Of a stretch of 64,000 nt of DNA, positions 51,329 through 59,499 are shown piece after piece. The stretch is from Bacillota bacterium. Lineage in GTDB: Bacteria > Bacillota > Clostridia > DSM-8532. The stretch is from positions 88,203 to 152,202 of the forward strand of contig JAEZJF010000025.1 in assembly GCA_023415825.1 (NCBI GenBank), written 5' to 3'. The position numbers and the translations under genes are program-made. Below the pieces are notes generated by a model. It did not search any database. It was not told the DNA's origin and was given only the letters and a program-made list of their open reading frames with translations. Every line of letters begins with the position of its first letter. The first letter of the stretch is position 1.

Positions 51329-51889
51329 TTACTCATTCATTCCTTTTCTATATTCATTTAATCGATTAGTAAATTGTTGTGTTTTATGATAACCACAAGA
51401 TTTAAATTCGTAACACCAACCACGATAAATACAATCAGGAACACAGATAGAGAATAATTCAGGCTGTTCATCTTTAATAGAATTCAAAACTAATTGCCAT
51501 GCTTCACGAGTTTCTTTTGAGGCTTGGTTACATAATCTTCTTCTTGAAATGTTAATAATAGCTTGAGCATTAGCCAATATTTCGTGCTCTACATTATTTG
51601 ATTGAGGAAGATCATCTCTTTCGATTCCAGTGCGATCTTCCCTTTGGGTCCTTACCCAATGTTCGATACCAATTTTGTGTCGAACAAAATGAACTGAAAC
51701 CCAAGATTTCAAATCATACCACTTAACCTTAAAAAATAGTTGACGAATAGGAGAATGTTCACACATTAAGATACGTCTTTTCCAGGATGATGAAGGTTCT
51801 TTTGCACCAGCTTCTTTATGTATGGTGGTATAAGCAGAGTCTGCGACATCTCTCCATGTACCTTTTGCCCCTAAGAAAACGGCTTTCAT
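51329..51889 (-). CDS. ThyX-superfamily protein (cassette)
   Basis: ATG 51889 is behind AGAGGTGAT. The 186-residue protein has CEHSPIRQLFFKVKW, VSVHFVRHKIGIEHWVRTQREDR and SRRRLCNQASKETREAW. These correspond to the FAD- and dUMP-binding regions of flavin-dependent thymidylate synthase, but the classical RHRxxS is RHKIGIEHWVRTQR here. Similar forms occur in phages. Activity as a thymidylate synthase is not certain. Confidence 0.78.
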   Translation of the reverse strand: MKAVFLGAKGTWRDVADSAYTTIHKEAGAKEPSSSWKRRILMCEHSPIRQLFFKVKWYDLKSWVSVHFVRHKIGIEHWVRTQREDRTGIERDDLPQSNNVEHEILANAQAIINISRRRLCNQASKETREAWQLVLNSIKDEQPELFSICVPDCIYRGWCYEFKSCGYHKTQQFTNRLNEYRKGMNE

Positions 51890-51960
51890 AAAATCACCTC
51901 TAGTTTTTCTTAAGTTTATCACTTTTCAGTAAATCACAACACATGTACTTTTGGCATTTC

Positions 51961-52124
51961 TGCTACGTCCCGGTTTTACGACGGCCGACGAACCGGACCA
52001 GTGGAGCCCTTCCATTTAGCGGCGCTTACCGCCCGGTGAGACGGTGTGGACAGCAACGACCTCATGAACTTCTTTTTACGCCATACTTCTTGGAATGCCC
52101 CTTGCGTAAAAGCGTTGTTATATG
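51961..52124 (-). repeat. attC-like site
   Basis: The left core is TGCTACGTCCCGGTTTTACG (R box changed to CTAC). The right core is GCGTAAAAGCGTTGTTATATG. Arms and apex are full length. Confidence 0.75.
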
Positions 52125-52177
52125 AAGTTTCCTGCTTTTCGTAAACATCAAGTAATTAATATCCTTACAATGCGATT

Positions 52178-52588
52178 TCATGGGTGAGTGTAAATAATGT
52201 TTATGTCTCCATCACAAAATCCAACACCGACTGCTGTAACACCTTTTAGAACATCTGCATATTTTCCTCTTTCAAAATAATGTTCAAGAAGCTTAATTAT
52301 ATAACTTAAGCCTTCTTCCCAATCCTCTATCGCTTTTGTTCTTTGAAGGTAACATACATTCTCACCAGTTGTAAAAAAATCTGTGCAAGCCCAGTCATCA
52401 TCATTCCCATCAAACTCATCAGAACCAATTAATTGAATATCATATGTACCTTCAGAGCCTTCATATAAGCAAAAATCATACGCAATTATTCCTTCGGGAA
52501 GCATATTTTTAAGCACATCATCTAGCCAACTTGCTAATAGTATGTAATCATTAGCTTCTTCATTATTTTTCTTACTGAATAAACCCAT
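52178..52588 (-). CDS. Small acidic protein of unknown function (cassette)
   Basis: The 136-residue protein is soluble and acidic, with LASWLDDVLKNMLPEGIIAYDFCLYEG, IQLIGSDEFD, DWACTDFFTTGENVCYL and VGVGFCDGDINIIY. It starts behind AGGAGGA. Its size and acidity are like immunity proteins of toxin systems, but no toxin gene is present, so this is only a resemblance. Confidence 0.7.
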   Translation of the reverse strand: MGLFSKKNNEEANDYILLASWLDDVLKNMLPEGIIAYDFCLYEGSEGTYDIQLIGSDEFDGNDDDWACTDFFTTGENVCYLQRTKAIEDWEEGLSYIIKLLEHYFERGKYADVLKGVTAVGVGFCDGDINIIYTHP

Positions 52589-52612
52589 TTTGTGTCCTCC
52601 TCTTAGTCAACC

Positions 52613-52704
52613 ATGTACGAGCGGTGTAAACCCGGTGAGATGGTTTGACAGCAATGACCCGTGAGCATGCCCAAAGCGTGAAAATATTTTTCTACGAAGT
52701 GGGG
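52613..52704 (-). repeat. attC-like right-half remnant
   Basis: CCCGGTGAGATGGTTTGACAGCAATGAC and GCGTGAAAATATTTTTCTACG match the right half of the sites. The left half is absent. Confidence 0.55.
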
Positions 52705-52755
52705 AGCCCCTCGTAGCAAGAGCAGCAACCATTTGCCGACGAACACCTTCTTGTG

Positions 52756-53220
52756 TCAACCTAATTTTTTAAGCATAGTTGAAGATGCAATATTACCGTC
52801 AAGAACACTGCCATAATATTTATTGAGTCTACGTTCAAAAAAAGCGTAGCATAATACAATTCTCATTGCAGCCGTGCCATAACCCTTACCTCTATGATCA
52901 CGGTCAATCTGCATTCCAATACTGAATGTTCCATTTTTCTCGTCAATACTATTAAGGTTTATTCCTCCTACAATATCGCCTTCGAGATTTTCAATTGTAA
53001 ACATTAATCTTCCTGTTCCAGGTTTAAAATCAGTAAAATCATCAACCATAGATTTTGCTTCAGTAATTGTGGGAGGGAGTTCAACTTCATAATTTAGCAA
53101 TCGTCGAGCTGGTGTATCAAAACGATTATAAAAATGGTTCTCCCAATCATTTTGTTCCATAGCCCTTAGTCTAACAAGTATATTTTGCCAGAAATAATTC
53201 TCAAATTTAATCTCTTTCAT
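52756..53220 (-). CDS. GNAT N-acetyltransferase with frameshifted C terminus (cassette)
   Basis: The 154-residue frame has the RimJ/RimL-type acetyl-CoA motif DRDHRGKGYGTAAMR and ends SSTMLKKLG. One base shifted, the DNA continues LTQEGVRRQM, the normal next residues of the family, so a single-base loss has cut off the C-terminal strand. The protein may be partly functional or dead. Confidence 0.82.
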   Translation of the reverse strand: MKEIKFENYFWQNILVRLRAMEQNDWENHFYNRFDTPARRLLNYEVELPPTITEAKSMVDDFTDFKPGTGRLMFTIENLEGDIVGGINLNSIDEKNGTFSIGMQIDRDHRGKGYGTAAMRIVLCYAFFERRLNKYYGSVLDGNIASSTMLKKLG

Positions 53221-53312
53221 AACTATATACCCCCAATATAAACATTAATACTTAACAGCGAAGCCCTTCTTAAACCAAAGGAGCACGGACGCGCCATTTT
53301 CCGTTCCCCATT

Positions 53313-53477
53313 TCGTAGAACGTCCCGTTTTCACGACGACGACGAACCGGACCAGTGGAGCCCTTCCATTTAGCGGCGTTTGCCGCCCGAAGAGACGGTG
53401 TGGGCAGGAATGACCTCCTGAACTTCTTATTACGCCATTCTTCGTGCTGTGCCCTTTACGTAAAAGCAATGTTATGT
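53313..53477 (-). repeat. attC-like site
   Basis: Left core CGTAGAACGTCCCGTTTTCACG (R box changed) and right core TACGTAAAAGCAATGTTATGTG enclose the usual arms. Confidence 0.75.
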
Positions 53478-53546
53478 GAAGTTCCCTTCCCACTTTTTAA
53501 ATAAATAATTTTTAAATAAAAATCCATCTAATATATTATTTATATT

Positions 53547-54026
53547 TTATTCTAATAATGGCCGTTCATCATATTTGTGAAATTCATATGGAAAGATTGA
53601 TTTATAGTATTCTAAATCGAATATTAATTTGTCTCTGTTCATTTCCCCTAATGATGGATTGTAGTTCCAGATTACAAGAGGTATTATTTCATATAACTCA
53701 TTATTTACCTTCTGAAATACTGATACATATTGAGGAAAGCGTTTATCATAAATTGCTCTTTTACCTATGTATTCCTCACTTCCGTATGGAACAATCTTTG
53801 CAGTCCCATGAATTTGCAGTGTTCCAACAGCGATCGCGACATGAGGGTTATTGGCTATATTTTTGCATTTTAATGTATCTGAATAACTTCCAAAATATAA
53901 ATGTAAATTTTCATCATAGGCGAAGCAAACAGCAGAATTATCTGGATATTTATTATTTGTTGTCCCCAAGAAAAGGAGTTTCTCCTTTTCTAATATACTT
54001 ATAATCTTCTCTGCATTAAGTTCCAT
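53547..54026 (-). CDS. Pyridoxamine 5'-phosphate oxidase-like flavin-binding protein (cassette)
   Basis: The 159-residue protein has LFLGTTNNKYPDNSAVCFAYDENLHLYFGS near residue 18 and HVAIAVGTLQIHGTAKIV, the split-barrel FMN/F420-type pattern. It starts behind GGAGATG. It is likely a small reductase or stress protein; the cofactor is unknown. Confidence 0.85.
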   Translation of the reverse strand: MELNAEKIISILEKEKLLFLGTTNNKYPDNSAVCFAYDENLHLYFGSYSDTLKCKNIANNPHVAIAVGTLQIHGTAKIVPYGSEEYIGKRAIYDKRFPQYVSVFQKVNNELYEIIPLVIWNYNPSLGEMNRDKLIFDLEYYKSIFPYEFHKYDERPLLE

Positions 54027-54093
54027 AGCATCATCTCCATATTTTTTACTAATAATATATTCTTGCTATTAATAGCTAGCCTGAAGGGAATTT

Positions 54094-54231
54094 CACATAA
54101 CGTCCCGGTTTTACGACGCCATCGAACTGGACCAGCGGAGCCCTACCTTTTAGCGGCGCTTGCCGAACGGTGAGGCGGTGTGGCAGCAAGACCTCGTGAG
54201 TACGCCCGAAGCGTAAAAGCATTGTTATATG
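54094..54231 (-). repeat. attC-like site
   Basis: Left core CACATAACGTCCCGGTTTTACG and right core GCGTAAAAGCATTGTTATATG frame a 138-bp site. One arm is changed (GCCGAACGG in place of GCCGCCCGG). Confidence 0.8.
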
Positions 54232-54248
54232 TAGTTTCCATCCCCATG

Positions 54249-54278
54249 AAGCCAGATTCAGCCATGGACAGCTGAACC
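54249..54278 (-). repeat. 3' cassette hairpin
   Basis: GAAGCCAGA is followed by TTCAGCC-ATGGAC-AGCTGAA, a 7-bp stem with one mismatch. It lies between the RidA-like gene and its attC-like site. Confidence 0.6.
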
Positions 54279-54351
54279 TAAAAACCTTATATCACACTTA
54301 TAAAATTAGTGTTGTTTATTCACCGTTCAAAATTATGTGAATACTACAAAG

Positions 54352-54717
54352 CTATCCTCTATACGCAATGGCATCAAGTTGAAATTGGAGGCCATCATTA
54401 CCACCACTGTGAGCAAACTCTGTTTGTAAAGATTTTCGAGCAGGATACTTGCCTTTGAATCTTTCTTTAATTACCTTTTCCATTACTGGTATATTCCAAA
54501 CATCTCTAAACAAGCAATCCATCTTTACAACTGATTCTAATGTTAAACCGATTGATTCCAACCTTCCACTCAAATGATCAAATGCACCATTAATTTGGTT
54601 TTCAATAGACTGACCAATATTTCCAACACAATAGCTTATGAAAACAAAATCACCGGCCTCCACAACTCCTGAATGTGCCCACTCCTCATTTACATCACTT
54701 CGTATGATTTCTCCCAT
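54352..54717 (-). CDS. RidA family protein (cassette)
   Basis: ATG 54717 (MGEIIRSD) has AGGAGG nine bases upstream; an ATG two codons earlier is the alternative. The 121-residue protein has SGVVEAGDFVFISYCVGN and MDCLFRDVWNIPVMEKVIKE, typical of Rid/YjgF proteins. The catalytic arginine of RidA appears as PARKSLQTEF, so deaminase activity on enamines is plausible. Confidence 0.88.
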   Translation of the reverse strand: MGEIIRSDVNEEWAHSGVVEAGDFVFISYCVGNIGQSIENQINGAFDHLSGRLESIGLTLESVVKMDCLFRDVWNIPVMEKVIKERFKGKYPARKSLQTEFAHSGGNDGLQFQLDAIAYRG

Positions 54718-54825
54718 TTGCATTCTCCTCCTATTAATAAATAAACAAGCCTTCTTTGTTTTATCTTCCCACAATACAACAGTCTATAATGATGAATACA
54801 ATCCGCAGAGACAATTCTTTTAATT

Positions 54826-54842
54826 CGCCCCTGGATTGGGCG
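54826..54842 (-). repeat. GC-rich leader hairpin
   Basis: CGCCC-CTGGATT-GGGCG is the leader-hairpin type found directly beside attC-like sites in several cassettes. Confidence 0.55.
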
Positions 54843-54860
54843 TATCAAGCTGGAAATTAC

Positions 54861-54905
54861 ATATAACGTCCCGGTTTTACGACTTCGTAAAGGCTTTGTT
54901 ATGTG
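54861..54905 (-). repeat. Minimal 45-bp attC-like site
   Basis: ATATAACGTCCCGGTTTTACG is joined by ACTT to CGTAAAGGCTTTGTTATGTG, so R and L boxes are both present but the whole variable arm is missing. It shows which part of the longer sites is core. Confidence 0.8.
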
Positions 54906-54925
54906 AAGTACTCACAACATTCCCT

Positions 54926-55555
54926 CTATTCATTCTCTATAACTACATTTTGATAATGCGATGTGTCTCCTTGCAATAATATTCGGCTACTTAAACCATC
55001 TGTTTCTATTATATTTAAACAGGTTTCTTTCATAAAAGGTCCTGACCAAAAGTCCTTAAGTTCCTTATTTTCAAAATAAACCATCATAGCTTTTAATACG
55101 GCTGCATGTGTGACAATCAGAATATTCTTATCTTTATACCCCGTAATGATTGAATCAATAGTTATCTTTACTCTATTTATTAAATCGCAAAAATTTTCTC
55201 AATCCGTAGATTTATATAAAAGAGGAGAATTCCAAAAATTATTATACTCACTAGGATATTGGTTTTGAATGTCAGTATGTAGCATACCTTCCCAAATACC
55301 AAGATTAATTTCCATTAACCCTTTATTCTGAATAATGTTTATATTCCGATTACCACGGATTAATTCCGATGTTTTTAATGTCCTGCCACTGGAGCTTGAG
55401 ATAATAATATCTAAATCTATACTGTTCAACCTTTCACCTAGCCACTTAGCTTGTTGCTGACCTAAAGCAGAAAGTGCTGAGTCCTTATGTCCCTGTAATC
55501 TTCTTTCAATATTCCATTCTGTTTGCCCATGTCTTGTAATGTATAATTTCGTCAT
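54926..55555 (-). pseudogene. Histidine phosphatase with in-frame TGA (cassette)
   Basis: The frame starts at ATG 55555 with LYITRHGQTEWN, the catalytic RHG motif, and runs to KSTD where a TGA stands at about 55199. It then continues in the same frame as ENFCDLINRV, the catalytic THAAVLKAMM, and stops at 54926, for 209 codons in all. A GGA codon is expected at the TGA. The gene looks otherwise whole. It is the neighbour of a second, intact histidine-phosphatase cassette. Confidence 0.82.
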
Positions 55556-55606
55556 TCATACCCCCATAAATTTTCTACTCTAGCGATGTGCTGTATATGA
55601 GTATTT

Positions 55607-55770
55607 CACATAACGTCCCGGTTTTACGACGCCGACGAACCGGACCAGCGGAGCCTTTCCCTTTAGCGGCGCTTGCCGCCCGGCGAGACGGTGTGGACAG
55701 CAATGACCTCATGAACTTCTTGTTACATCATACTGCCTGATCTGCCCCTAGTGTAAAAACATTGTTAGAC
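55607..55770 (-). repeat. attC-like site
   Basis: Left core CACATAACGTCCCGGTTTTACG and right core GTGTAAAAACATTGTTAGACG enclose a consensus-like 164-bp site. Confidence 0.82.
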
Positions 55771-55833
55771 GAAGGATGATGTCTTCTCGTCCAAAATGCA
55801 ATACGGATGATGCATCCCTAGAAAATATATTGC

Positions 55834-56445
55834 TCAATTCTTATCTTCTAGATGAGCATAATCATTGAAACTATGAATATAAAAATTTTGTGACTGCTTA
55901 TCATATTTTATTAAGCTGATACTGCAGTTTTCAGGCGGTTTACCTAAATAAAATCGCTTTGCTTGATTAAGTTGTAATAGGCCACAAATCAAAGCCCTAA
56001 TAACACCGCCGTGTGTAACGATTGCAATATTATTTGATTCTTCTTTTATTATTTCATACACAGCCTTGCTAACTCTTATCCATACATCTTCTCCACATTC
56101 GCCATCTGGTGGATACCTTAAATCTTCTTCATGTTTATTATACTCTACTATAAATTCGGGGTAATGTTCCTCTAAATACTGCCATCCATTTGTGTCACAA
56201 GCTCCCATATTTATCTCACGTAACTCAGTTTTTATAATAATTTCTACTCCTAAATAATTGTTTATAACTTCAGATGTTTGAATGGCTCTTTTCATATTAC
56301 TGCTATATATTTTTTCGATATTATATTGCATTAACCTTTTTCCTAATAAATCAGCTTGTATAACCCCTTTTGATGTAAGTTGAAGAAGTTCATGATTTCT
56401 ATCGTCATCTATTTTTTCTCCATGCCGGATTAAGAATATATTCAT
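55834..56445 (-). CDS. Histidine phosphatase family protein (cassette)
   Basis: ATG 56445 (MNIFLIRHGE) is behind GGAGGG. The 203-residue protein has RHGE near residue 8, SNMKRAIQTSEVI, PPDGECGEDV and THGGVIRALICGL, the complete phosphoglycerate-mutase-like site. It probably removes phosphate from a small metabolite. The ATG is preceded by GCGTTAGAT, which resembles an attC right end. Confidence 0.92.
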   Translation of the reverse strand: MNIFLIRHGEKIDDDRNHELLQLTSKGVIQADLLGKRLMQYNIEKIYSSNMKRAIQTSEVINNYLGVEIIIKTELREINMGACDTNGWQYLEEHYPEFIVEYNKHEEDLRYPPDGECGEDVWIRVSKAVYEIIKEESNNIAIVTHGGVIRALICGLLQLNQAKRFYLGKPPENCSISLIKYDKQSQNFYIHSFNDYAHLEDKN

Positions 56446-56526
56446 ATCTAACGCTCCCTCCAATTTATCTTAGCATCTTTTTTTCCCAAATTAGCACAGG
56501 ACGGGCTTCCTCTTCCATCATCTTTC

Positions 56527-56770
56527 TTCTAACGGTCCGCTTCTGCGACGCTGCTGAGGCCTAGGGTGAAGGTCGAACTGGACCCACTTAGCCCTTCTTC
56601 GTGGGCGGAGCTTCGCTCCCAGTGAGAACGAGCTGTTCGCCCAGAGGCGACTGGCCGAAGCGAGTGTGGTGAAGCAAGTCTTTCTTTCTATCACCTCAAA
56701 TTCAGCAGCTTTGCTTTCTTAGTCCAAGTCCTCCTTACTGCTGAACCCTTGCGCAGATGCCGTGTTCTAC
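56527..56770 (-). repeat. Divergent long attC-like site
   Basis: TTCTAACGGTCCGCTTCTGCG at one end and TGCGCAGATGCCGTGTTCTACG at the other pair as R and L boxes. The 200-bp middle is unrelated to the other sites, apart from gcggagcttcgctcc-type hairpins. It may be an attC of another family. Confidence 0.55.
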
Positions 56771-56794
56771 GTAGCCACACGCCCCGTGATTCAG

Positions 56795-56913
56795 AGGCCG
56801 ACACGATGTCCGGACCAGCGGAGCTCTGCCCTTTAGCGGCGCTTGCCGCTCGGTGAGATGGTGTGGCAGCAATGACCCATAAGCACGCCCGAAGCGTGAA
56901 AATATTGTTATAT
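56795..56913 (-). repeat. attC-like site, left core lost
   Basis: GGCCGACACGATGTCCGGACCAGCGG through the apex to GCGTGAAAATATTGTTATATG matches the usual site, but the left core is missing where it joins the divergent site. Confidence 0.65.
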
Positions 56914-56968
56914 GAAGTACCCTGTGACTTATATCACTATATGCTCCGGGTGTTTCTGCTCTCCTTAA

Positions 56969-57451
56969 TTACCATGGCCTATCTTCACATACCTTGTTCC
57001 AACAGTAAAGCATATCTTCATAACTAAAATGAATCTGACATTCTATATGATATGGCTTTGATTTAGAACGTAATAAACCAATAAAAAATGCTTCATGCCA
57101 AGCATAAAGCTCATCAATAAATTCAAATTGCCACTTTCGAGAATTAATGAGCGTAGAAAGTTTCTTTAAAGGAAGTTCTATTCTCCTTGTAAAAAAAGGT
57201 TTCCCAAAAATGCGATATGTATTATAAATGTAAATGCGAATAAAATCAAAATCACAATTTGTAAACTGTACTTCTGACTTATCAGTACGCAATGTTTTTT
57301 CATCTGAATTATATTTGCTGTTTCCACTAACCCAGAAACCATTTTCATCAAAATCAAATACAATATTGTGACCATCAATAGTTATATTCTCTATGCAGCA
57401 ATCATGAAGAATAATAATAGGGTAATCATTTTTTGTAGAGTACTTCCACAA
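56969..57451 (-). CDS. Protein of unknown function (cassette)
   Basis: A TTG start at 57451 is behind GGGAGGGG. The 160-residue protein is soluble, rich in aromatic residues, with IIILHDCCIENITIDG, IVFDFDENGFWV, FTNCDFDFIRIYI and the end CWNKVCEDRPW. It has no recognised motif. The beta-rich start is reminiscent of immunity-type proteins, but this is weak. Confidence 0.75.
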   Translation of the reverse strand: MWKYSTKNDYPIIILHDCCIENITIDGHNIVFDFDENGFWVSGNSKYNSDEKTLRTDKSEVQFTNCDFDFIRIYIYNTYRIFGKPFFTRRIELPLKKLSTLINSRKWQFEFIDELYAWHEAFFIGLLRSKSKPYHIECQIHFSYEDMLYCWNKVCEDRPW

Positions 57452-57541
57452 TACAAACCCCTCCCGTCACAAGTCATTACAACTTTCCAACTTGACTCAT
57501 TCAAATCCTATACTGCTACCCATTCTTAAAACAGGGTATTT

Positions 57542-57705
57542 CAGATAACGTCCCGGTTTTACGACGCCGACGAACCGGACCAGCGGAGCCTTTCCCTTTA
57601 GCGGCGCTTGCCGCCCGGTGAGACGGTGTGGGCAGCAATGACCTCATGAACCTTCTCTTTATGAATTCTTCATGCTGTGCCCTTCACGTAAAAGCATTGT
57701 TAGAC
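57542..57705 (-). repeat. attC-like site
   Basis: Left core CAGATAACGTCCCGGTTTTACG and right core CACGTAAAAGCATTGTTAGACG enclose a full consensus site. This is a good reference copy. Confidence 0.85.
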
Positions 57706-57722
57706 GAAGTTTCTTGCCCCTA

Positions 57723-57752
57723 GAGCCAGATTCAGCCATGGACGGCTGAACC
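57723..57752 (-). repeat. 3' cassette hairpin
   Basis: AGAGCCAGA is followed by TTCAGCC-ATGGAC-GGCTGAA, a perfect 7-bp stem. Confidence 0.65.
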
Positions 57753-57794
57753 CAAAAAATCAAAGCTCGCAGTATATAAATGATGTGAAATAGT

Positions 57795-57940
57795 TCAATC
57801 ATGGCTTTTGGCATTTATAGCGACTATAATAAGACCAATAATTCCTAACACTACTCCAATACACCATAATATAGAATCTGCTGGAACAGCGAAAATAAGC
57901 CCTAATATAAGAAATGCAAATCCTACATTTTGTTTTTCAT
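57795..57940 (-). pseudogene. Frameshifted small membrane protein gene
   Basis: ATG 57940 behind GGAGGAAG opens MKNKM and stops. Adding one A in the A-run would give MKKQNVGFAFLILGLIFAV and then two hydrophobic segments ending INAKSHD, 48 residues in all, to the TGA at 57795. A one-base loss in a homopolymer is the simplest explanation. A sequencing error is possible. Confidence 0.6.
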
Positions 57941-58003
57941 AATTTCTTCCTCCATAAAGCTCGTATTATATAAATAATTTAAGCTATCAAAATAATATTT
58001 CCT

Positions 58004-58228
58004 TTACAATCTTGTAATTGGATTTGCATAATCAAAGACAACAATACCACACTGCTTACAGATATAACCTTCAAAATCATTACTTTTAAAAGCTTTCCGT
58101 GAAATCATAACATCTTCGGACTCATTAGGATTTAACGATACCTTATGTCTACGTTTATTAAATGCTACAATATTTCCTGTTTGCAAGTATCCAGATTGCA
58201 TTTCATTTGCACATTTTGGACATTTCAT
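58004..58228 (-). CDS. Zinc-ribbon protein, DUF6487-like (cassette)
   Basis: ATG 58228 is behind GAGAGGTGAC. The 74-residue protein has KCPKCANEMQSGYLQTG and a second pair YICKQCGIVVFDYA, four cysteines that should bind zinc. The layout with a basic/hydrophobic middle matches the small DUF6487 family. Its own attC-like site at 57542 is 300 bases away, with a broken small gene between. Confidence 0.82.
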   Translation of the reverse strand: MKCPKCANEMQSGYLQTGNIVAFNKRRHKVSLNPNESEDVMISRKAFKSNDFEGYICKQCGIVVFDYANPITRL

Positions 58229-58338
58229 ACCGTCACCTCTCACCAGTTCCTATTCTTAAACTTATTAGACACAAATAATCTTCATTTCGCATTTTTTACT
58301 AATGTGTCTCAGTTCCCAAAGCCAATTGTATCAAACTT

Positions 58339-58353
58339 GCCCTGGATGGGGCG
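58339..58353 (-). repeat. GC-rich leader hairpin
   Basis: GCCC-TGGAT-GGGGC stands beside the attC-like site at 58372. The 80 bp from 58298 to 58378 resemble 63553-63634 closely. Confidence 0.55.
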
Positions 58354-58371
58354 ATCTATGCAAGAGATTTC

Positions 58372-58514
58372 GTCTAACGTCCTGCATCTACAACGTCCTC
58401 CGACCCTAGATAACTCTTATCTTGGGTCGGAGGATGTGTGCAGGATGACCCTCATGCCTTTCTCCATAGCACTTCTACATGCTGTGCCCCGTAAGCGTAG
58501 ATGCTTTGTTAGGT
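58372..58514 (-). repeat. attC-like site with a different central arm
   Basis: Left CGTCTAACGTCCTGCATCTAC and right GCGTAGATGCTTTGTTAGG pair as R (TCTAAC/GTTAGG) and L (GCATCTAC/GTAGATGC) boxes. The middle is a perfect hairpin TCCTCCGACCC / GGGTCGGAGGA, unrelated to the usual apex. Box positions are kept while both L boxes changed together. Confidence 0.75.
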
Positions 58515-58530
58515 GAAGCCACACGCCCCA

Positions 58531-58560
58531 CGAAGCCAGAGCGCCACGGACGGCGCGGCA
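58531..58560 (-). repeat. 3' cassette hairpin, variant stem
   Basis: CGAAGCCAGA is followed by GCGCC-ACGGAC-GGCGC. The flank and the GGAC loop agree with other copies while the stem differs on both sides. Confidence 0.55.
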
Positions 58561-58640
58561 TAAAACACTCCCCAAACAACCTCTCACTTTGTGAAATATA
58601 AACTTGTGTTTTTATGCAGTACCCCTAATGACCCTCATGT

Positions 58641-59117
58641 TTAATATAGTTTTAGCTCCGTTATTAGCTTATCAAATTTATTCGTATCCTTCTTGAAGAA
58701 ATTAAATATTCGTGACATAACATTATAATTTGTTCCACCACGTTCTGCGACCAACGAATTTTGTGCATTTTCTTTCACTACTTCATTCTCCAACACCGAA
58801 TATATTCTCTCGAAATTACCTTGTTCAAATACAATGCAACATGAAAGTAATGCTATACAATAATAATATCCTATAATATCATAATCGCTGAATTGAGAAT
58901 TTGGCATTAGTTTTAATTCATAAGTTCGTACCACATTGGCAATAAGCCCTGTTACTTCATTTGATTCGATAAACGGCTTCATACGTAATACATGCTGTTT
59001 GTTTAATGGTGCATGAGAAAAAGTTCCCAGCTTATTGATCAATTTTATAAGAGACACTTGCCCTTCCTCACCTAATGTATCTTTTTGTGAGGCTAACAGA
59101 TTTGCAATCTCACCCAT
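58641..59117 (-). CDS. Helical protein of unknown function (cassette)
   Basis: The 158-residue protein is soluble and mostly helical by composition, with LLASQKDTLGEEGQVSLIKLINKLG and FNFFKKDTNKFDKLITELKLY. No motif was recognised. The ribosome binding site is weak, so the start is uncertain. Confidence 0.65.
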   Translation of the reverse strand: MGEIANLLASQKDTLGEEGQVSLIKLINKLGTFSHAPLNKQHVLRMKPFIESNEVTGLIANVVRTYELKLMPNSQFSDYDIIGYYYCIALLSCCIVFEQGNFERIYSVLENEVVKENAQNSLVAERGGTNYNVMSRIFNFFKKDTNKFDKLITELKLY

Positions 59118-59299
59118 ATTTTATCTTTTACTAAGCAATTGAATAACAAATATCAAAGACCAATAAAATCCTCCCTTCTAACCTATTGTTGATTTTATTT
59201 AAATTTAAGTCGCAATATCTAACAAATATGTAATATTCAAAACTCCAGCGCTCCACCTTGATAAATCCCGCAAGGACGGCGGGTTCTCGCGTGTGGTTT

Positions 59300-59436
59300 C
59301 ACATAACGTCCCGGTTTTACGACGCCGACGAACCGGACCACCGGAGCCCTGCTCTTTAGCGGCGCTTGCCGCCCGGTGAGGCGGTGTGGGTGCGCAATCC
59401 CGTAAGCACGCCCCTTGCGTAAAAGCTTTGTTATAC
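59300..59436 (-). repeat. attC-like site
   Basis: Left core CACATAACGTCCCGGTTTTACG and right core GCGTAAAAGCTTTGTTATAC enclose a 137-bp site of the short right-arm form. A CCCGC/GCGGG hairpin lies just left of it and a GCCAC/GTGGC hairpin (59461-59476) just right. Confidence 0.82.
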
Positions 59437-59499
59437 TAGTAGTGATCCCTCGGAGCAAGAGCCACAGGACGTGGCGGCCTTACTCTTTCTTGATTTACT

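Noticed and set aside
55196..55202. TGA in the histidine phosphatase as selenocysteine
   Set aside because: The position aligns with a glycine, not a catalytic cysteine, and no SECIS-like hairpin directly follows.
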